From: Methanobacteriota archaeon
GTDB taxonomy: Archaea > Hydrothermarchaeota > Hydrothermarchaeia > Hydrothermarchaeales > SZUA-236
Reading direction: 5' to 3'
DNA: 15,329 bases
Assembly: GCA_003230355.1 (NCBI GenBank)
Contig: QIDD01000002.1
Location: forward strand, 1 to 15,329
Shown here piece after piece: positions 7,378-14,284 of the stretch. The position numbers and the translations under genes are program-made. Each line of letters starts with the position of its first letter. Position 1 is the first letter of the stretch. A model generated the notes under the pieces. It made no database searches and was not told the DNA's origin. It was given only the letters and a program-made list of their open reading frames with translations.

Positions 7378-8379
7378 ATGGACTATCTCCTGCTCACAGT
7401 GTTTGCAACGAGCTTTCTGGTAACCTTTTTTCTCACGCCTCTGTGGATACGTGCCGCACCACATGCAGGGCTTGTGGGGAGGGACATGAACAAATACGAC
7501 AAGCCGGATGTTGCTGAAATCGGTGGCATCCCCCTGGTTGCAGGCTTTACCTCAGGCGTTTTAACCTACATCGCAATATCTACTTTTTACTTCAAGCAAA
7601 ACGGTTTTCTCGTGCTCATCCTTGCAGCGCTTCTCACAGTTCTCAGCATCGCAATAATAGGGATTGTTGACGACATACTTAGATGGAAGATCGGGCTGAA
7701 ACAATGGCAAAAACCGCTTCTCACACTGCCCGCAGCACTTCCGGTGATGGCTGTAAACGCAGGCCAAAGCTCAATGGTCATACCCTTCCTCGGCTCAGTG
7801 GATCTCGGCATAATCTATCCTCTGCTAATAATACCCCTCGGCATCACAGGAGCGGCAAACGGGTTCAACATGCTCGCAGGATACAACGGGCTTGAAGCAG
7901 GGATGGGCGCGATAATCCTCACTACCCTGGGTCTTGTTGCCTGGAAGACAGGGGAAACCTGGGTGACGATGCTTGCCTTTTCAATGGTCTTCGCGCTCCT
8001 CGCATTTCTCAGATACAACTGGCATCCTGCCAAGGTCTTTCCCGGCGACACCATGACCTACTCGGTTGGCGCGCTCATCGCCGGCGTTGCAATATTTGGA
8101 AACATGGAGAAAATCGCCGTCGTCCTGTTCATACCCTATATATTGGATTTTTTTCTGCCCTTAAGAGCTGGATTAAAGGTTGAGGCTTTTGCTAAGCCGA
8201 ATAAGGATAATAGTTTAGAAATGCCCTATGGAGATGGCTGGCGAGATATTTATGATTCTGCGCATCTTGCCCTATTTGTGCTTAAGAAGTTAAAGACTAA
8301 AGTTTATGAAAAAGATGTAGTTACATTTATCTTGTCTGCGGAACTATTTATTGCATTGGCGGTGATAATTTGGGTCTGA
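7378..8379 (+). CDS. MraY/WecA/GPT-family sugar-1-phosphate transferase acting on a polyprenyl or dolichyl phosphate carrier
   Basis: This is an integral membrane enzyme of 333 residues with about ten hydrophobic segments. It would transfer an N-acetylhexosamine-1-phosphate from a UDP sugar to a lipid phosphate, the first step in building a lipid-linked glycan; eukaryotic ALG7 and methanococcal AglH are of this type. Family motifs are KPDVAEIGGIP near the start, the metal-binding VDD at 97-99 (GIVDDILRWKIGLKQWQKP), NGFNMLAGYNG at 161-171 and FPGDT at 221-225. The start ATG lies one base after the hom stop, behind AGGAAGG at 7367-7373. The end overlaps the next gene by ten bases. Base composition changes sharply at about residue 260: upstream is GC-rich with many CTC leucines, downstream is AT-rich with TTA and AAA codons. 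The protein nevertheless reads through intact. The exact sugar cannot be told. Confidence 0.88.
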   Translation: MDYLLLTVFATSFLVTFFLTPLWIRAAPHAGLVGRDMNKYDKPDVAEIGGIPLVAGFTSGVLTYIAISTFYFKQNGFLVLILAALLTVLSIAIIGIVDDILRWKIGLKQWQKPLLTLPAALPVMAVNAGQSSMVIPFLGSVDLGIIYPLLIIPLGITGAANGFNMLAGYNGLEAGMGAIILTTLGLVAWKTGETWVTMLAFSMVFALLAFLRYNWHPAKVFPGDTMTYSVGALIAGVAIFGNMEKIAVVLFIPYILDFFLPLRAGLKVEAFAKPNKDNSLEMPYGDGWRDIYDSAHLALFVLKKLKTKVYEKDVVTFILSAELFIALAVIIWV

Positions 8380-8909
8380 AAATATATCAACCTTCAAATA
8401 TCCATCCGTCGGCAAAAATTGGCGATGGAACTAAGATAGGGGCGTTTGTTGACATCGGCAGGGATGTTATACTCGGAAAGAACTGTAATATTCAGGCTCA
8501 TGTAACAATCAGTAATGAATGTAAATTAGGGGATAATGTGTTCATCGGGCCAAATACAAGTCTTTTAAATGACAAATATCCTGTCAGCAATGTATGTTCT
8601 CCTGTAATTGTTGAGGATAATGCGGTGATTGGAGGTGGGTGCATTATTCTCCCGAATGTTCGGATCGGGGAAAGCGCAAACATCGGAGCAGGAAGTGTAG
8701 TTGTGCATGATGTAAGTTCGAACTGCCTTGTTTACGGGAACCCGGCAGCGTGGAGGGGTGAAAGTATAACTATTTACAAACCTCAGACATTCATGTACTG
8801 TAGCAATTGTGATTATATCAAAGTTCCTAAAGGTACTTTGAACTGCCCGATTTGTGAGCGGAAACTGACAAAAACTGTTGAAAAAGATGAGGGGGTTCTG
8901 CCTAAATAA
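8370..8909 (+). CDS. Hexapeptide-repeat N-acyltransferase (WbpD-like) with C-terminal zinc ribbon
   Basis: The protein has 179 residues. Residues 8-125 are hexapeptide repeats of a left-handed beta helix (IHPSAKIGDGTKIGAFVDIG, then VFIGPNTSLLNDKYP, then VIVEDNAVIGGG), ending in the usual VYGNPAAWRG. The NDKYP segment and the close dehydrogenase and aminotransferase genes point to the WbpD/WlbB group, which acetylates the 3-amino group of a UDP-sugar. The tail is unusual: C144xxC147 and C159xxC162 form a zinc ribbon or rubredoxin-like knuckle that WbpD-type enzymes normally lack. The start is a TTG at 8370, chosen because GGCGGTGAT (8359-8367 region) sits just before it and no ATG is available before the repeats. 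It overlaps the transferase gene by ten bases. The acyl donor and substrate are inferred. Confidence 0.82.
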   Translation: MGLKIYQPSNIHPSAKIGDGTKIGAFVDIGRDVILGKNCNIQAHVTISNECKLGDNVFIGPNTSLLNDKYPVSNVCSPVIVEDNAVIGGGCIILPNVRIGESANIGAGSVVVHDVSSNCLVYGNPAAWRGESITIYKPQTFMYCSNCDYIKVPKGTLNCPICERKLTKTVEKDEGVLPK

Positions 8910-8918
8910 TTATTAAGC
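8908..8918 (+). promoter_or_regulatory. Possible internal TATA box before the Gfo/Idh/MocA gene
   Basis: The 30-base gap before the ATG at 8940 is the widest in the gene series and contains AATTATTAAGC, centred about 27 bases from the start codon. No ribosome binding site precedes the ATG (AAAGACGATAT). An internal leaderless promoter would explain both facts. The region is AT-rich, so chance matches are likely. Confidence 0.3.
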
Positions 8919-8939
8919 AGATTTTAATAAAGACGATAT

Positions 8940-9926
8940 ATGATAAAAACTGCAGTTATTGGAACTGGAAACATGGGTAAAAACCATGCCAGGGTATATT
9001 CAGAACTTAATGACTCGTCGTTAGTGGCAATTGCTGAATCCTCAAAAGTGGGGGAAGAACTTGCAAAAAGATATAATTGCAATTATTATGCTGATTATAA
9101 AGATATGTTGGAATCGGAGGATATTGATGTCATATCTATCTGTGTGCCAACTTCCCTGCACAGAAATGTTGCTCTTGACTGTATTGGTCATGGGAAACAC
9201 ATCCTAATTGAAAAGCCAATTGCAACAACAGTAAAAGAGGCGGATGAGATACTTGTGGCTGCGGAGAAGAAAAAAATAATTTTAACAGTGGGGCATATCG
9301 AACGGTTTAACCCTGCAGTTAAAAGATTAAAGGAGGCCATGGAAAAGGAGCTTGGAACCCCTACAAGCATTATCGCGAGACGTGTTGGAGTTTTCCCGCC
9401 GCAAATTAAGCATGCCAACGTAATTCTTGACCTCGCAGTCCATGATATAGATATATTTAATTATCTTATCGGAACTACTCCTGAAGAGGTCTTCGCAAAG
9501 GCAGGTGACGCGCTAAATAGTGGGAGGGAAGACCATGCTACTATCCTCCTAAAATATGGGGAAGCTGTTTGTGTGGTGCAGGTGAACTGGTTAACACCTG
9601 TTAAAGTAAGGGAGTTGTCTGTTACCGGGGCATCCGGATATGCAGAACTCAATTACATCACCCAGGAATTAAGAATATTTAAAAGTAATTATGAGCGGAA
9701 ATATGACTCATTCGGCGAGTTCATGTTAAAGTTTGGAATGCCCAATGAGATTATGGCAAATGTTTCAAAGGTTGAGCCGCTAAAAGTTGAGCTTACTCAT
9801 TTCTTGGATTGCGTTAAAAACAAAAAAGAACCGCGTGTAACCGGGGCAGACGGCCGCTTAGCACTTTTGATAGCTGCAAAGGCAATCGAATCATTTCATA
9901 ATGGAACGCCTGTGAAATTGGAGTAA
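8940..9926 (+). CDS. Gfo/Idh/MocA-family dehydrogenase, WbpB-like nucleotide-sugar oxidoreductase
   Basis: The protein has 328 residues. The Rossmann domain carries GTGNMG at 8-13. IEKPIA (90-95) has the family's conserved lysine K92, GHIERFNP lies at 118-125, and DLAVHDID (164-171) has the catalytic-type histidine H168. The C-terminal alpha/beta domain is complete. In the WbpB pathway such an enzyme oxidises C3 of UDP-N-acetylglucosaminuronic acid so that an aminotransferase can install a 3-amino group. An acyltransferase lies immediately upstream and the aminotransferase about 1.7 kb downstream, which supports this role; other sugar oxidations cannot be excluded. The ATG has no clear ribosome binding site. 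The gene is AT-rich like the acyltransferase, unlike the genes that follow. Confidence 0.85.
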   Translation: MIKTAVIGTGNMGKNHARVYSELNDSSLVAIAESSKVGEELAKRYNCNYYADYKDMLESEDIDVISICVPTSLHRNVALDCIGHGKHILIEKPIATTVKEADEILVAAEKKKIILTVGHIERFNPAVKRLKEAMEKELGTPTSIIARRVGVFPPQIKHANVILDLAVHDIDIFNYLIGTTPEEVFAKAGDALNSGREDHATILLKYGEAVCVVQVNWLTPVKVRELSVTGASGYAELNYITQELRIFKSNYERKYDSFGEFMLKFGMPNEIMANVSKVEPLKVELTHFLDCVKNKKEPRVTGADGRLALLIAAKAIESFHNGTPVKLE

Positions 9927-9929
9927 GAA

Positions 9930-10991
9930 ATGAAGCGGATCCTTGTCACTGGAGCAGCAGGTCCGGCTGGCGCGAATTTTATCAAGTCTCTTCGAATGGC
10001 CGATGAGGACTTTTACATCGCCGGTTCTGACATCAACCAGATGCATCTTGAGCTTGCCAGCGTTGACTCGAAGAATCTGTTTCCCAGATGTGACAGCAGC
10101 GATTACATTGACAGGCTCAATGAGATAATCGGTAAAGAAGAAATCGACTTTGTCCATCCCCAGCCTGATTCTGAGGTAGGCGTTCTTTCCGCGCGGCGAG
10201 AGGATGTTGAGGCAGAGATGTTTCTACCAGGTAAACAGACTATTCGGATTTGTCAGGATAAGATGCTTTTCATGGATACCCTTGGGTCTGCGGGTGTTCC
10301 CATTGCCAAGTCTTATTCGATTAAAAACCAGGGGGATTTGGAACGGTCTCTGGCTTTGCTTCTTGAGATAAACCCTGATAAGGCGTGGCTTCGGGCGACG
10401 AAGGGTGCCGGCGGCAGGGCGAGCCTGCCCATCAATGAGGCCGTGCACGGCGCTATGTGGATCGACTACTGGAAGAAGCATCGTGGGCTAGACTGGGGTG
10501 ATTTCATGCTCTCAGAGTTTCTTCCAGGCAGGGAATATGCCTTTCAAAGCCTTTGGGAAGACGGCGAGATAATATCGTCTCAGGCGCGCCAAAGGCTTGA
10601 ATACCTCTTCGGCTATCTCACGCCCAGCGGGCAGACATCAAGCCCGACTGTTGCAAAGACCGTGCATAACGCGGATGTGAACCGTATCGCAACAGAGGCG
10701 GTTCTAGCCGTTGACAGCAGTGCGAGTGGTGTTTTCTGCGTGGATCTGAAGGAGAACACCGAAGCGACGCCCTGTGTTACAGAGATAAACGCTGGCCGTT
10801 TTTTCACGACATCCAACTTCTTTTCAGAGGCAGGTGTGAACATGCCCTATATGTATGTGAAGCTGGCCTTCGGCGAATCCTTTGAACCCGGCCCGAAATA
10901 CAACCCGATTCCTGAGGAGCTTTATTGGATCAGGCTAATGGACATGGGGCATAAACTTGTCAGGGGAAATAGATGGAACGCCCAGAGATAA
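9930..10991 (+). CDS. ATP-grasp ligase of the carbamoyl-phosphate synthase-like family, substrate unknown
   Basis: The protein has 353 residues. An N-terminal Rossmann-like pre-ATP-grasp domain (ILVTGAAGPAGANFIKSL) is followed by the ATP-grasp fold: the lid loop ATKGAGGRAS at 156-165, LSEFLPGREYAFQSL at 194-208, and the metal-binding strand VDLKENTEATPCVTEINAGRF with E285 and N287. Enzymes of this kind join a carboxylate to an amine through an acyl-phosphate. The substrate is not evident. A ribosome binding site, GGAG, lies at 9920-9923, and the preceding gene ends three bases before the ATG. The last 19 bases overlap the HAD gene, so the two proteins are probably made together. Its position between the sugar dehydrogenase and aminotransferase genes suggests attaching an amino acid or similar group to a sugar, which is inference. 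Base composition is back to the window norm. Confidence 0.82.
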   Translation: MKRILVTGAAGPAGANFIKSLRMADEDFYIAGSDINQMHLELASVDSKNLFPRCDSSDYIDRLNEIIGKEEIDFVHPQPDSEVGVLSARREDVEAEMFLPGKQTIRICQDKMLFMDTLGSAGVPIAKSYSIKNQGDLERSLALLLEINPDKAWLRATKGAGGRASLPINEAVHGAMWIDYWKKHRGLDWGDFMLSEFLPGREYAFQSLWEDGEIISSQARQRLEYLFGYLTPSGQTSSPTVAKTVHNADVNRIATEAVLAVDSSASGVFCVDLKENTEATPCVTEINAGRFFTTSNFFSEAGVNMPYMYVKLAFGESFEPGPKYNPIPEELYWIRLMDMGHKLVRGNRWNAQR

Positions 10992-11644
10992 GGCTTGTTC
11001 TCTTCGACCTTGACGGGACCCTTGTTACGCTGAATTTCAACGCTGATAAAACCCGGTCCGAGCTTCATGAATACTACTTTTCCGAGCATGGTTTAGACAT
11101 GTTTTTCAAGCCTGTTCTGCAACGCATCGACGAGGCTGAACGGTTGATCGAAGAGAGGGAAGGCATGGCTGCGGCCGGGGCGGCGACTGCCCGGGCAAAT
11201 GAGATTCTGCGTGAAAATGAAGAAGAGGCGCTTGTGGGTGCGCGGCTGCTGCCAAATGCATTGGATGTGATTTCAGCCTTTCACAACTTGGGTATCCTGG
11301 CAGGTGTTTTTTCCAGAACCACAGTGAGTGTTGTTGAAGCCTCTATTGAGCGGTTCGGGCTTGGGCCATTCGATATAATCCTAGCTAGAGAAGACACGGT
11401 TGAGACTAAACCCTCACCAGCGCCTGTGCAGCTCGCGCTCTCAAATCTGAACATTAAACCAGAGCACTGTCTTGTTGTGGGGGACCATCCATACGATATC
11501 CTGTCAGGCAAGGGGGCGGGCGCTCTTTCTGCTGGTGTTCTAAGCGGTCTTGCAGGGAAAAAGGCTTTATTGGATGCAGGCGCTGATTACATATTTGATG
11601 ATCTGCGCGGGTTGGTACTGGAGTTATTGGGAGTTGAGCTGTAA
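10973..11644 (+). CDS. HAD-superfamily hydrolase, probable phosphatase
   Basis: The protein has 223 residues, with all four HAD motifs: FDLDGTL (D12 nucleophile, D14), the motif II serine in FSRTT (S114), K146 in ETKPSPAP, and VGDHPYDI (D171, D175). A helical cap of about 80 residues lies between motifs I and II, as in phosphoglycolate phosphatase-like (C1 cap) enzymes. It would hydrolyse a small phosphate ester in the cytoplasm; sequence alone does not tell which. The ATG lies inside the ATP-grasp gene in another frame (19-base overlap), and its TAA directly abuts the aminotransferase ATG. The tight link suggests a phosphatase step in the same sugar pathway, or removal of a phosphate from the ATP-grasp product. 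Confidence 0.85.
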   Translation: MERPEIRLVLFDLDGTLVTLNFNADKTRSELHEYYFSEHGLDMFFKPVLQRIDEAERLIEEREGMAAAGAATARANEILRENEEEALVGARLLPNALDVISAFHNLGILAGVFSRTTVSVVEASIERFGLGPFDIILAREDTVETKPSPAPVQLALSNLNIKPEHCLVVGDHPYDILSGKGAGALSAGVLSGLAGKKALLDAGADYIFDDLRGLVLELLGVEL

Positions 11645-12724
11645 ATGATACCTATTGCAAAGCCATTGATCGGTGAAGAAGAAAAACAAGCGGTTCAAGC
11701 TGTCCTTTCAAGCGGGGTCATCGCGCAGGGGCCGCGGGTAAAGGAATTCGAAGGGGAGTTTTCAAAATACTGTGATGCCAGTTACGGTGTTGCGGCGTCA
11801 AGCGGGACCACGGCGCTTCATCTTGCACTCCTCGCATGCGGCGTGAAACCCGGCGACGAGGTGATTACAACGCCATTTTCTTTTATCGCAACAGCGAACT
11901 CGATTTTATACTGCAGGGCAAAACCGGTTTTCGCAGACATCGACTCTGAGACCTTTAACATCGGCCCCGATGAAATTGAAGCGCATATCACTGATAAAAC
12001 CAGGGCTGTGCTCGTGGTTCATCTTTATGGGCAGCCATGTGAGATGGATTCACTCACTCGGATTTGCGGCGATAATGATATTCGGCTTATTGAAGACGCC
12101 TGTCAAGCACATGGCGCAGAGTGCAAAGGCAGAAAAGCAGGAAGCCTCGGCGACTGCGCGGTCTTCAGCTTCTATCCGACCAAGAACATGACCACCGGCG
12201 AAGGCGGGATGCTCACAACAGATGATTCCGAGATTGCTGATCGGGCGCGGCTTCTACGTGAGCATGGCTCCAAGGTCAGGTATCACCACGACGTTTTGGG
12301 CTACAACTATCGGATGACTGATATTGCGGCGGCAATCGGGCTTGAGCAGCTGAAAAAACTCGACAGCTTCAACACTGCAAGGAAGGGAAACGCAGAGAGA
12401 TTAACAGAAGCACTGAAGGGCGTTGAGGGCATTGAAGCGCCCATTGTGCGAGGTGATGTTAAACATGTTTTTCATCAGTACACAATCAGGGTGACATCTG
12501 ATTTTCATCGCACACGCGACGAAGTTGTGCAGCGGCTTAAAGAATCCGGGATTGGAACCGGAATCTACTATCCTGTCCCAATCCACAAACAGCCTATTTA
12601 CAAAAGCGACCCAGGGCTTCTAAACGCTGAAGCCGCATCCAGTGAGGTTCTAAGCCTGCCCGTGCATCCCGGCCTAACCGGAGAGGATGTTGAAAAGATT
12701 TGCAGAAGTCTACAGGAACTGTAG
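11645..12724 (+). CDS. DegT/DnrJ/EryC1-family PLP-dependent sugar aminotransferase (WbpE-like)
   Basis: The protein has 359 residues, the normal length for the family. SSGTTALHL (52-60) binds the PLP phosphate, EDACQAHGA provides D151 facing the pyridine nitrogen, and K180 in FYPTKNMTTGEGG is the Schiff-base lysine. YNYRMTDIAAAIGLEQL is the conserved downstream signature. These enzymes transfer an amino group, usually from glutamate, to a keto-sugar nucleotide. With the WbpB-like and WbpD-like genes upstream it completes a dehydrogenase, aminotransferase and acetyltransferase set for a 3-acetamido uronic acid. The ATG starts directly after the HAD stop; GGGAG at 11629-11633 is the likely ribosome binding site. 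Base composition is typical of the window, unlike the two partner genes. Confidence 0.92.
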   Translation: MIPIAKPLIGEEEKQAVQAVLSSGVIAQGPRVKEFEGEFSKYCDASYGVAASSGTTALHLALLACGVKPGDEVITTPFSFIATANSILYCRAKPVFADIDSETFNIGPDEIEAHITDKTRAVLVVHLYGQPCEMDSLTRICGDNDIRLIEDACQAHGAECKGRKAGSLGDCAVFSFYPTKNMTTGEGGMLTTDDSEIADRARLLREHGSKVRYHHDVLGYNYRMTDIAAAIGLEQLKKLDSFNTARKGNAERLTEALKGVEGIEAPIVRGDVKHVFHQYTIRVTSDFHRTRDEVVQRLKESGIGTGIYYPVPIHKQPIYKSDPGLLNAEAASSEVLSLPVHPGLTGEDVEKICRSLQEL

Positions 12725-12727
12725 AAT

Positions 12728-13360
12728 ATGATTGATACGGCCTTTGTTCTCAACTCATTCATCGCCCTGATTCTCATAGTTGACCCGCTGGGAAACATCC
12801 CGCTTTTTCTCGCGCTCACATCTGACTTTAAACGTGAAGAACAGAGATTCATGATCCGCCGCGCAGTAGTTGTAGGCTTTCTCACACTCATCTTTCTAAC
12901 AGTTACAGGAAACATCCTCTTCGAAGCGCTGGGTGTTAAGATGTACAGCTTCAGAATTGCAGGCGGAATCCTGCTCTTCATCATCTCAATTGAAATGCTA
13001 TTCGGACAGGAAAGTCGCACAAAAACAACCGGTTCCGAGGCTGCTGAGAAAAAAAGCCCTGAAGAAATCGCTGTAACCCCAATGGCAATTCCCCTCATGG
13101 CAGGGCCCGGAGCAGTTACTGCAGGAGTTGTACTCTTCAACCTCGCGCCAGACCCTCTGCACCAGGGCCTGCTGCTGCTCACAATACTCGCCGTGTTTCT
13201 AACATCCTATCTCATCTTTCTAAAGGCAAACGAGATATTCAGCCTCCTTGGAAGGACGGGAACAACAGTGATAATCCGCATCATGGGACTCATACTTGCG
13301 GCGATTGCTGTGCAGTTCACCCTGTCTGGAATAGGCGAGGCAGTTAAGGCATTAATTTAA
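12728..13360 (+). CDS. MarC-family integral membrane protein
   Basis: The protein has 210 residues and about six hydrophobic segments in two similar halves. The signatures are VDPLGNIPLFLALT (18-31) and AVTPMAIPLMAGPGAVT (115-131), which define the MarC/UPF0056 family. A charged loop (about 94-114) joins the halves. Family members lie in the cytoplasmic membrane, and their function is not established despite the name, which comes from an E. coli locus once linked to multiple antibiotic resistance. The start follows the aminotransferase stop by three bases with AGGAA at 12713-12717, so it belongs to the same transcript. A connection to glycan synthesis, such as transport, is possible but unproved. 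Confidence 0.88.
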   Translation: MIDTAFVLNSFIALILIVDPLGNIPLFLALTSDFKREEQRFMIRRAVVVGFLTLIFLTVTGNILFEALGVKMYSFRIAGGILLFIISIEMLFGQESRTKTTGSEAAEKKSPEEIAVTPMAIPLMAGPGAVTAGVVLFNLAPDPLHQGLLLLTILAVFLTSYLIFLKANEIFSLLGRTGTTVIIRIMGLILAAIAVQFTLSGIGEAVKALI

Positions 13361-13369
13361 TATATAAAT
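13361..13369 (+). promoter_or_regulatory. TATA box for the seven-helix membrane protein gene
   Basis: TATATAAAT lies directly after the MarC stop codon. Its centre is 25 bases before the ATG at 13390, and no ribosome binding site lies between them. This is the best TATA match in the window and predicts a leaderless transcript. Confidence 0.65.
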
Positions 13370-13389
13370 AATATCTCAAAGAAAAGCAT

Positions 13390-14238
13390 ATGCCATATTT
13401 TGATGAGAGCGGGGTGATCCTTGGGCAGCTGCCCGGACACTACAGCATGAATGAAATATACGCACATTTTTATTCAGGGTTTTTCCTATTTTTCGCAAGC
13501 ATTGCCGCTGTTGCAATTGTCTATTCAACACTGAAAAAATCAAGGTATTCATGGCCTGTTCTACTTGGGGGCATGGGATATGTCGGCTTAATAGGCCTGG
13601 GAGAAGTCCTGGAACACATTCCATTTCTTGACCCCTATATTCAAAGCATGGCCCATTATCTACACCTTATCTCAGCACCTATCGCTGTTTTTACCCTTTA
13701 TCTTGGCATGAAAGAAACAGTTATCCTCTGCAAAGAGGGTCCAATAAAGGCGAAGCTGCACGGCGCTGAGATTGGCATGGGAATCTTCGCAGCCGCATCG
13801 ATGGCAGTAATCATCATGGGATACGTTGCCGATACACCATGGAACGAGCGAATTGAAGGTCCAGTGCTGCTCATGGTCTTTCTACCAACCCTATTCTTTG
13901 TAGGACTCGTTATATGGGAGTCGCGGCACTTTGCAGAGTCCACTGAGATGCTTTATCTGCCGATTCTTTCTATTGCTGTCTCTTTTCTAACCCTTGACAT
14001 CTGGCTTGGACGGTTTGCCGATGAGCAGGGATATGCGAACATATATATCATGACTCACGCCTTCCAGGACACGCTGCTTGCGGCAACGGGTGCTGTGATT
14101 CTGCTCTTCGCCCTTAACATCTGGTACTCCCACAGGATAGGTCGGCTCTTCGTCCTTGGGATTTCGAGCCGTGAGGAGCATACGGAAAAAAAGCCCATTC
14201 CTGCAAAGAAAAAGAAGTTCAGGGTTGACGAGCAGTAA
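13390..14238 (+). CDS. Seven-helix membrane protein of unknown function with buried histidines
   Basis: The protein has 282 residues. Hydrophobic helices lie near 26-46, 55-72, 86-106, 127-147, 158-177, 189-206 and 224-244. A basic tail (AKKKKFRVDEQ) ends the protein, which suggests a cytoplasmic C-terminus. I do not recognise the family. Polar residues stand out within or at the edges of the helices: EVLEH (E72, H76), HYLH (H89, H92), H180, D203 and THAFQD (H223, D227). Such a pattern could bind heme or a metal ion, or form an intramembrane hydrolase site, but no named motif is complete. The ATG at 13390 is favoured because a TATA box lies 25 bases upstream. It is followed by its own T-run terminator, so it is a single-gene unit. 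Confidence 0.75.
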   Translation: MPYFDESGVILGQLPGHYSMNEIYAHFYSGFFLFFASIAAVAIVYSTLKKSRYSWPVLLGGMGYVGLIGLGEVLEHIPFLDPYIQSMAHYLHLISAPIAVFTLYLGMKETVILCKEGPIKAKLHGAEIGMGIFAAASMAVIIMGYVADTPWNERIEGPVLLMVFLPTLFFVGLVIWESRHFAESTEMLYLPILSIAVSFLTLDIWLGRFADEQGYANIYIMTHAFQDTLLAATGAVILLFALNIWYSHRIGRLFVLGISSREEHTEKKPIPAKKKKFRVDEQ

Positions 14239-14241
14239 AGG

Positions 14242-14248
14242 TTTTTTT
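14242..14248 (+). terminator. T-run terminator after the seven-helix membrane protein gene
   Basis: Seven T residues in a row begin three bases after the TAA. This fits archaeal intrinsic termination, which needs only a T-run. It separates the membrane protein gene from the promoter that follows immediately. Confidence 0.55.
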
Positions 14249-14254
14249 GCAAAC

Positions 14255-14262
14255 TTTTATAT
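14255..14262 (+). promoter_or_regulatory. TATA box for the phosphoglycerate mutase-like gene
   Basis: TTTTATAT is centred about 26 bases before the ATG at 14285. No ribosome binding site lies directly in front of the start codon, so the transcript is probably leaderless. Terminator and promoter share a gap of only 46 bases. Confidence 0.6.
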
Positions 14263-14284
14263 TCCCTCCTTTAAATCTCCCTTT

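Larger units (their letters stand above)
8150..9928. other. AT-rich segment, probably of separate origin
   Basis: Hand counts of 60-base samples give 38 G+C at 8041-8100, 21 at 8161-8220, 17 at 9061-9120, and back to 30 at 9961-10020. The segment covers the last quarter of the sugar-phosphate transferase gene, the acyltransferase and the Gfo/Idh/MocA dehydrogenase, and ends close to the start of the ATP-grasp gene. No insertion sequence, integrase or repeat is visible at either edge. This fits replacement of part of a glycan cassette by homologous recombination or transfer. Confidence 0.6.

Noticed and set aside
12598..13182. A 194-codon open frame on the minus strand
   Set aside because: It is antisense to the end of the aminotransferase and the MarC gene, both with clear family signatures. 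Its Ser/Arg-rich composition is typical of a shadow frame.
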